From Pelobates cultripes (lineage: Eukaryota; Chordata; Amphibia; Anura; Pelobatidae), in NCBI GenBank assembly GCA_933207985.1, contig OW240915.1, positions 105,658,090 through 105,722,089 on the forward strand: a stretch of 64,000 nt of DNA. Reading direction: 5' to 3'. The position numbers and the translations under genes were made by a program. The notes under the pieces are model-generated. The model saw only the letters and a program-made list of their open reading frames with translations. It did not search any database and was not told where the DNA came from. Numbering within the stretch: the stretch's first letter is position 1; every line of letters begins with the position of its first letter. Positions 59,850 through 64,000 of the stretch are shown here, piece after piece.

Positions 59850-60612
59850 AAACCAGAAACAAATATGCGGGATCCGGCTGAACAAATCTTAAAAAGTTAT
59901 ATAGAAAGAAAAAAAGTGGGATTCAGTATGCACAATTAATCATGCGCTGTACAAGAATGCACTCACGAGATAATGAAGAGTGAAGCGTTAATAGGGTGCC
60001 TCCCCTATGATGTGGGGAGCTAAAGAGCCCCTTCTCACTGAAGGATGACCAATGGTACGCAGGACTTCAAAATGGATGAGGGTAAAAAATCAGCTCTTTC
60101 ATTGTTTAAAAAGGTGAATAATCACCAATTAGCATAGGATAATAAAGGAAGCGGTAGGTCCCACGCAAGGAACTTCCTCAGGGACAGCAGTAACAATAAA
60201 ATCAAAATACAGTGTTAAATAACAGAGGATATTTTAAACAATAAAAGAGCTGATTTTTTTTACACTCATCCATTTTTGAAGTCCTGCGTACCATTGGTCA
60301 TCCTGCAGTGAGAAGGGGATCTTCATCATCGGGGGAGGCACCCCATGAGCGCTTCACTCTTCGTTATCTCATGAGTGCATTCTTGTATAGCGCTTGATTA
60401 ATTGTGCATACTGTATCACACTATTTTTCTTTCTATGTTACTTTTTTAGATTTGTTCAGCCATATCCCGAATATCTGTTTCTGGTTTTCTGTATATTGTG
60501 AAGGTCGTTCTATGTGTGTAGCGATCTTGGGAGGCTGTATTTTGACTTCAAGTTAAGTTATTTTTTCTCTACATTTCACTGATATTCTGGTGTTTATATT
60601 GTTGTTTTGTTG
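59850..60612. mobile_element. Penelope-like element with inverted LTR-like arms and TSD
   Basis: TTAAATTAGAGGGG (59836-59849) and TTAAATTACAGGGG (60613-60626) flank the insert (13/14). Left arm about 59850-60115 and right arm about 60232-60492 are reverse complements with roughly 10% mismatch. Between them lies a hammerhead-like remnant. A 120-bp single-copy tail follows to 60612. There is no ORF. Inverted LTR-like repeats with a hammerhead are known in Penelope-like elements. Family assignment is inferred. Confidence 0.75.
60154..60188 (-). ncRNA. Hammerhead-like remnant, copy F
   Basis: Minus strand: GUCCC stem I, CUGAGGA core, unpaired A, then GUUCC and directly GCGUGGGAC. The stem II return strand and GAAA are deleted, but the GUCCC/GGGAC stem I is kept. 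Confidence 0.4.
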
Positions 60613-60860
60613 TTAAATTACAGGGGCAAACGTTTAAAAATACTATCAGGAAGTATTACTTTACTGAGAGGGTAGTGGATGCATGGAATAGCCTTCCAGC
60701 TAAAGTGGTAGAGGTTAACACAGTGAACGAGTTTAGGCATGCGTGGGATGGCATAAGGCTATCCTAGCTATACGATAAGGCCAGGGACTAATGAAAGTAT
60801 TTAGAAAATTGGGCAGACTAGATGGGCCGAATGGTTCTTATCTGCCGTCACATTCCTTGT

Positions 60861-61491
60861 TTCTAATTGTGCATGGCGAGAAAATTCTCATGGTTTGACC
60901 ATTTTTACAAAAGATAGATATTTTTGGGGGGAAAGTTCTTTTTTTTCTAAGCATGTGCTATGAAATCCATTCTAGTCTAAAGATGCTTTCATTGACTAAA
61001 ATTTTTTAGAGTTTATTCTCTTGACCATAAAAAATCTGTTTACATTTGTGGATCCAGAAAAGCATTGGCCAAGACTTTTGTCCCAAAAACTATTAAACTG
61101 AATTTTTGTTTGAAATTGATTTTGGAAATTTATGTTGTTACAGCCATTAGGAACATGCACATTACTTTAAAACAGAAACAATTTTTTTTTCTACTATTAA
61201 AAATATACACCTTCAGGTTTTGAGGCTTCATTGCAAAATACAGGTGTGGAGTACCTTGAGGCAGGAAAAAAACAGTGTTGAATTGAAACATAGCTGGGAC
61301 AGTTGTAGTGAACCTTTTAGGAGTTAATTCACTTAGTTTATACAGCCCTAGCCACACCTTCCCTGACTAAAACTCACACTACCTCCCTACACACTTCCTG
61401 TATAGATTTATCTAATTTTTAAACTTCTTGATTGCACATTCTGTTTAATTTAGTGTTTCTAATCACCTGCTATGTTAATTACCTGTTTAAG
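60861..61491. other. Intronic spacer
   Basis: AGCCCTAGCCACACC near 61345 and GGTGTGTGGCTAGGG near 61759 are complementary, suggesting a decayed T2-like body around the hAT MITE. No ends were found. Confidence 0.4.
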
Positions 61492-61624
61492 TAGTGTTTC
61501 CCAAACCAGTCCTCAAAACCCCCCAACAGTCCAATTTCTGTCAGTATCTCCATTGGACTAAGATAGGGAAGCACATAAATCCTGGATTGTTGGTGGTCCA
61601 TGAGGACTGGTTTAGGAACCACTG
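61492..61624. mobile_element. hAT MITE, 133 bp
   Basis: TAGTGTTTCCCAAACCAGTC and GACTGGTTTAGGAACCACTG are inverted termini. Flanks TGTTTAAG (61484-61491) and TGTTAGAG (61625-61632) match 6 of 8. No ORF. Confidence 0.75.
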
Positions 61625-62379
61625 TGTTAGAGCCCGCAGGACCCTCCTGTGTGTTATTAAAGTTAAACTGACAGAACAGAAGATAAAAATGTACACACAT
61701 TGTGCTGACTGAAAATGAAAATATTTTTTTTCATGCAGACTATGTGAGTCTGCCAGAGGGTGTGTGGCTAGGGTTGTAAAATTAAGCACAGGAGTAAGTA
61801 GTTTTTTTTTGTATTTTTGCAGTGCATATAGAAGTTACAGCAAGCTTGAGGTACCCCAATGGCATTCCTCATGCCAATCAATATGCAGTACAAAGGGGTG
61901 AACAAAGGTTCATGCACAATTTTTTATGTTAAAATTAAGCTAAAACTGGAAAGGTTGTGTCTAAGTAAGAGGAACAAATTTAAACTACTTGTTCAGATAT
62001 GTCAAGCATAGTCACACGTAGGGTTCACTATAAGCATTTGCATCGAAACAGTATTCAGAGGAGTGGCAAAGAGGGGGAATATGACATGTACAATCACCAT
62101 ATAAACAAGGCTATACAATTAATAATAGTTTTCCCCTTCAGCAATATACACAGGTTTAGTATTTCGTTCTAGGCGATCACTACATGACATGCTTGTCTGG
62201 CAATAGTTAAATGAAAGCAAGGTAGGTAATCTTAGAGGAGTTTAACAATCCACTGGTGCCTGCACTGCTCTGCCAAGGCAGAGGTGAGTAAGGCAAGCAT
62301 TGTAAAGTGAGTGAAAACAATAGCTTATACATAGATAGGTAACAGGAGTTAAATCACATAGCCCGTCAGGTGAGGTACA
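61625..62379. other. Intronic spacer
   Basis: Nothing further recognised. Confidence 0.4.
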
Positions 62380-62750
62380 CCTTATATATTATGCTTCGGC
62401 AGCTTGGTATCAGACAGTTCTCCTTTCGTGGGTACTTCACCCAATGCCTTGACTGGGTACAGCTCAGAGGTTGCCATGAGATCCATCAGGCTGGGCCCAG
62501 TAGCAGTCCCTGTGGCACCTGTCTGAGCTTGTGAGCTTGGAGCAGGGTGGCGGTCATAGGTGGCAGCACGTGGGGAGCGAGGTAGGTTCACCCTCCAGCC
62601 CCGGGCTGGTAGAGAGGTCGCATCTTCGGTGCACGGACCCGGTAACCCTTATGGGCCTAATACCTCCTGGGGTAGGAGTAGCTGGGGGTCCTGATGGTAT
62701 GCCGCTGTCCTCGGCGATGGGCCCTCCTTCTGTGTGGGCAATGGTTTTTT
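62380..62750 (-). other. GC-rich island, possible retroelement 5' region
   Basis: This GC-rich patch contrasts with its AT-rich surroundings and is open on the minus strand (62591-62382; Pro/Thr/Ser-rich, with LMDLMATSELYPVKALGE). It has no recognisable domain and no splice sites in good context. Composition resembles 17690-18577. It may be the leader of a retroelement; CpG-rich regulatory DNA is an alternative. Confidence 0.25.
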
Positions 62751-63564
62751 TTTTAAATTAAATACAGTATTTCTGTTAGTTTCCTACAGACAACATGTAT
62801 GCACCTTATGCAACACCCTATCACCAGTTTGCTACAATCCATCATACTTTAGAGACAATTTTCATATTTGCACACTTTTTTCATGTTTTTAAATCTATAA
62901 CATAATTTTGTGGAGATCCAGGTAATATTTTCCTCATTAATAATAAACATTTTATAAAAAACCAAAAACTAAAACCAATAAAATGCCAAATGGCTATATT
63001 CTAATGATTCCATAAAGCCTCATCATTGCTTATTAGTTTTTTATGTGCTCAGACCTCACAAATACAAGTGTAAAAAGTATTTTTTTTTTCCTTTTATAAG
63101 AATGGTAACTACTATAGCTTGATAAATTGCCTTACCTGCTCTTCTTCACATAGTGACGCGTATATAAATGTTAAACTTTTGCCACAGTTCTGTAGTGAGT
63201 GACATGCAAGCAAGTCTTTCATGAACCCTTCACTTTGTTTTTTTAACATAGGTATATATGTATGCTTTTTTAAAATATGTTCTCTTCTCTATTATAGTCG
63301 CAAGGTTTATGTAGTTTGTTTACTCTATAGTATCTAGTTGTAAGACTATAGCACTTAAATGCTAGTCTATATTACTGGAAAACATCTGCTTCATAGCATT
63401 ATCTGTTTGGACAGGGTCCCCAGAACATACTTGTAATATATATTTTTATCTGGTAGAAGAACACCATGGGGAAGATTTATCAAAGTGTCAGTTAATAATC
63501 TGCAACTTTTCTGGCATTTTATTCTGGCCTGAATGATCAGTTATGATGGTCTACTCCACCATAT
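62751..63564. other. Intronic spacer
   Basis: AT-rich. Nothing recognised. Confidence 0.4.
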
Positions 63565-63737
63565 CAGTGGGCACCAAACCAGTCTTCAAGGAACGCCTAC
63601 CAGTCCAGGATTTAGGGATTACCCATTTGTGTCAAGGTATTTTTTTTTTCTTTCCTAGAAACACCTTAAACACAAATGGGTAATCCCTAAATCCTGGACT
63701 AGTAGGCCTGCCTTGAGGACTTGTGTGGAAACCACTG
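63565..63737. mobile_element. hAT MITE, 173 bp, foldback
   Basis: CAGTGGGCACCAAACCAGTC and the right end GTGTGGAAACCACTG are inverted. Inner arms GGATTTAGGGATTACCCATT and complement are perfect around a T-rich loop. Flanks CACCATAT (63557-63564) and CACCATTT (63738-63745) match 7 of 8. Confidence 0.85.
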
Positions 63738-63837
63738 CACCATTTGTTACTTTTGCATCTGTCATGTTTTTCTTTTGCATTGTTTTTTGTGTAGAACTTT
63801 CCATTTATTATGTCTGGTTTTTTTTTCACCAGAAAAC

Positions 63838-64000
63838 ATCAAGACCTCTGAATCTTGTGTTATCTGGCACGAAGACATTAGTAGCAGGTTCTTTAAGTCC
63901 TGCAAGTTGCGAGGTTGGACCTTGATCCTGAACAATATTTTGCAGTGTGGCAGGGTGCATTATCCTGCTGAAAGAGGCCACTGCCACCAGGGAACACCAT
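63838..64000 (-). pseudogene. Tc1/mariner-type transposase fragment
   Basis: From the right edge the minus strand reads FPGGSGLFQQDNAPCHTAK, which includes the second catalytic Asp. It then jumps, by an internal deletion of several dozen codons, to RNLQDLKNLLL...SCQ, the C-terminal block. The third catalytic residue lies in the deleted part. The rest extends beyond 64000. Different subfamily from the Tc1 copies at 15096 and 51367. Confidence 0.65.

Larger units (their letters stand above)
57400..60860 (+). mobile_element. CR1-like LINE, full-domain but decayed, split by a Penelope-like element
   Basis: In order on the plus strand: endonuclease landmarks (GGGLALYVK near 57525, GVIYRPP near 57645, a WVT/DFNLPDVNW equivalent near 57740, SLGSSDHQSV near 57915), RT (58610-59440), C-terminal RRHLEYCTQYWRP block (59560), and a 3' end with AGATGGGCCGAATGGTTC near 60820 that I recall as a common LINE tail in frogs and fishes. 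Many stops. The 763-bp insertion lies at 59850-60612. Confidence 0.8.

Noticed and set aside
1..64000. tRNA, rRNA, CRISPR arrays, bacterial operons, riboswitches
   Set aside because: No cloverleaf with an A/B box was seen, no rRNA stretches, no regularly spaced repeats; the content is vertebrate intronic DNA.
21256..64000. Upstream MYRIP exons (zinc finger, start codon)
   Set aside because: I looked on the minus strand for the Cys-rich FYVE-type block and the start exon and found none; they are presumed to lie beyond 64000.

Overview
The window looks like a large intron-rich stretch of an anuran amphibian nuclear genome. The evidence is its content: TTAAAGG-ended (T2/Kolobok-type) MITEs, TTAACCCC-ended (piggyBac-type) MITEs, Tc1, L1-, CR1- and Ty3/gypsy-type elements and Penelope-like fragments, with AT-rich spacers and many (TA)n/(CA)n tracts. 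It is not bacterial: there are no operons and almost every long reading frame is a decayed transposon or a low-complexity artefact. The species cannot be fixed from sequence alone.

The only host gene I can support is on the minus strand. Two well-spliced coding exons, at 21119-21255 and 13119-13199, join in phase and encode the end of the Rab27-binding SHD region and the following segment of MYRIP (Slac2-c, the myosin VIIa / Rab27 linker). Both have consensus AG acceptors and GT donors and are separated by a 7.9-kb intron. The rest of the window behaves as MYRIP introns: the next 3' exon would lie left of position 1 and the N-terminal zinc-finger exons right of 64000. A weak plus-strand promoter/exon candidate lies at 47637-47793.

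Layout: 1-2775 decayed L1-type LINE; 2994-5469 and 10442-12531 two related TTAA-flanked non-autonomous elements with large internal hairpins; 15096-19708 a Tc1 copy split by a 3.3-kb insertion (itself carrying a T2-type MITE and a solo LTR) and by a second LTR; 20455-20991 T2-type MITE; 26579-27530 third TTAACCCC element containing a foldback; 27535-32184 Ty3/gypsy copy (minus strand, gag-PR-RT-RNaseH, no integrase) split by a 1.56-kb element with an 8-bp target duplication; 32993-33432 and 45665-46690 further solo LTRs; 35020-36595 GC-rich repeat block with a palindrome and minisatellite; 38679-44160 T2-type MITE cluster including a near-perfect hAT foldback at 39179-39567; 44375-46795 second L1 remnant; 51367-52812 full-length Tc1 copy with broken transposase; 53340-56918 unidentified element split by a 2.1-kb Penelope-like insertion; 57400-60860 CR1-like LINE split by an inverted-repeat Penelope-like element; 61492-61624 and 63565-63737 hAT MITEs; 63838-64000 a third Tc1-type fragment.

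The most interesting non-standard signal is a short structured motif that recurs in the Penelope-like pieces: (C/U)UGANNA, an unpaired A, a 4-5-bp stem-loop, then GAAAY. The stem sequences differ between copies but keep pairing. It resembles the minimal hammerhead ribozymes known from Penelope-like retroelements.
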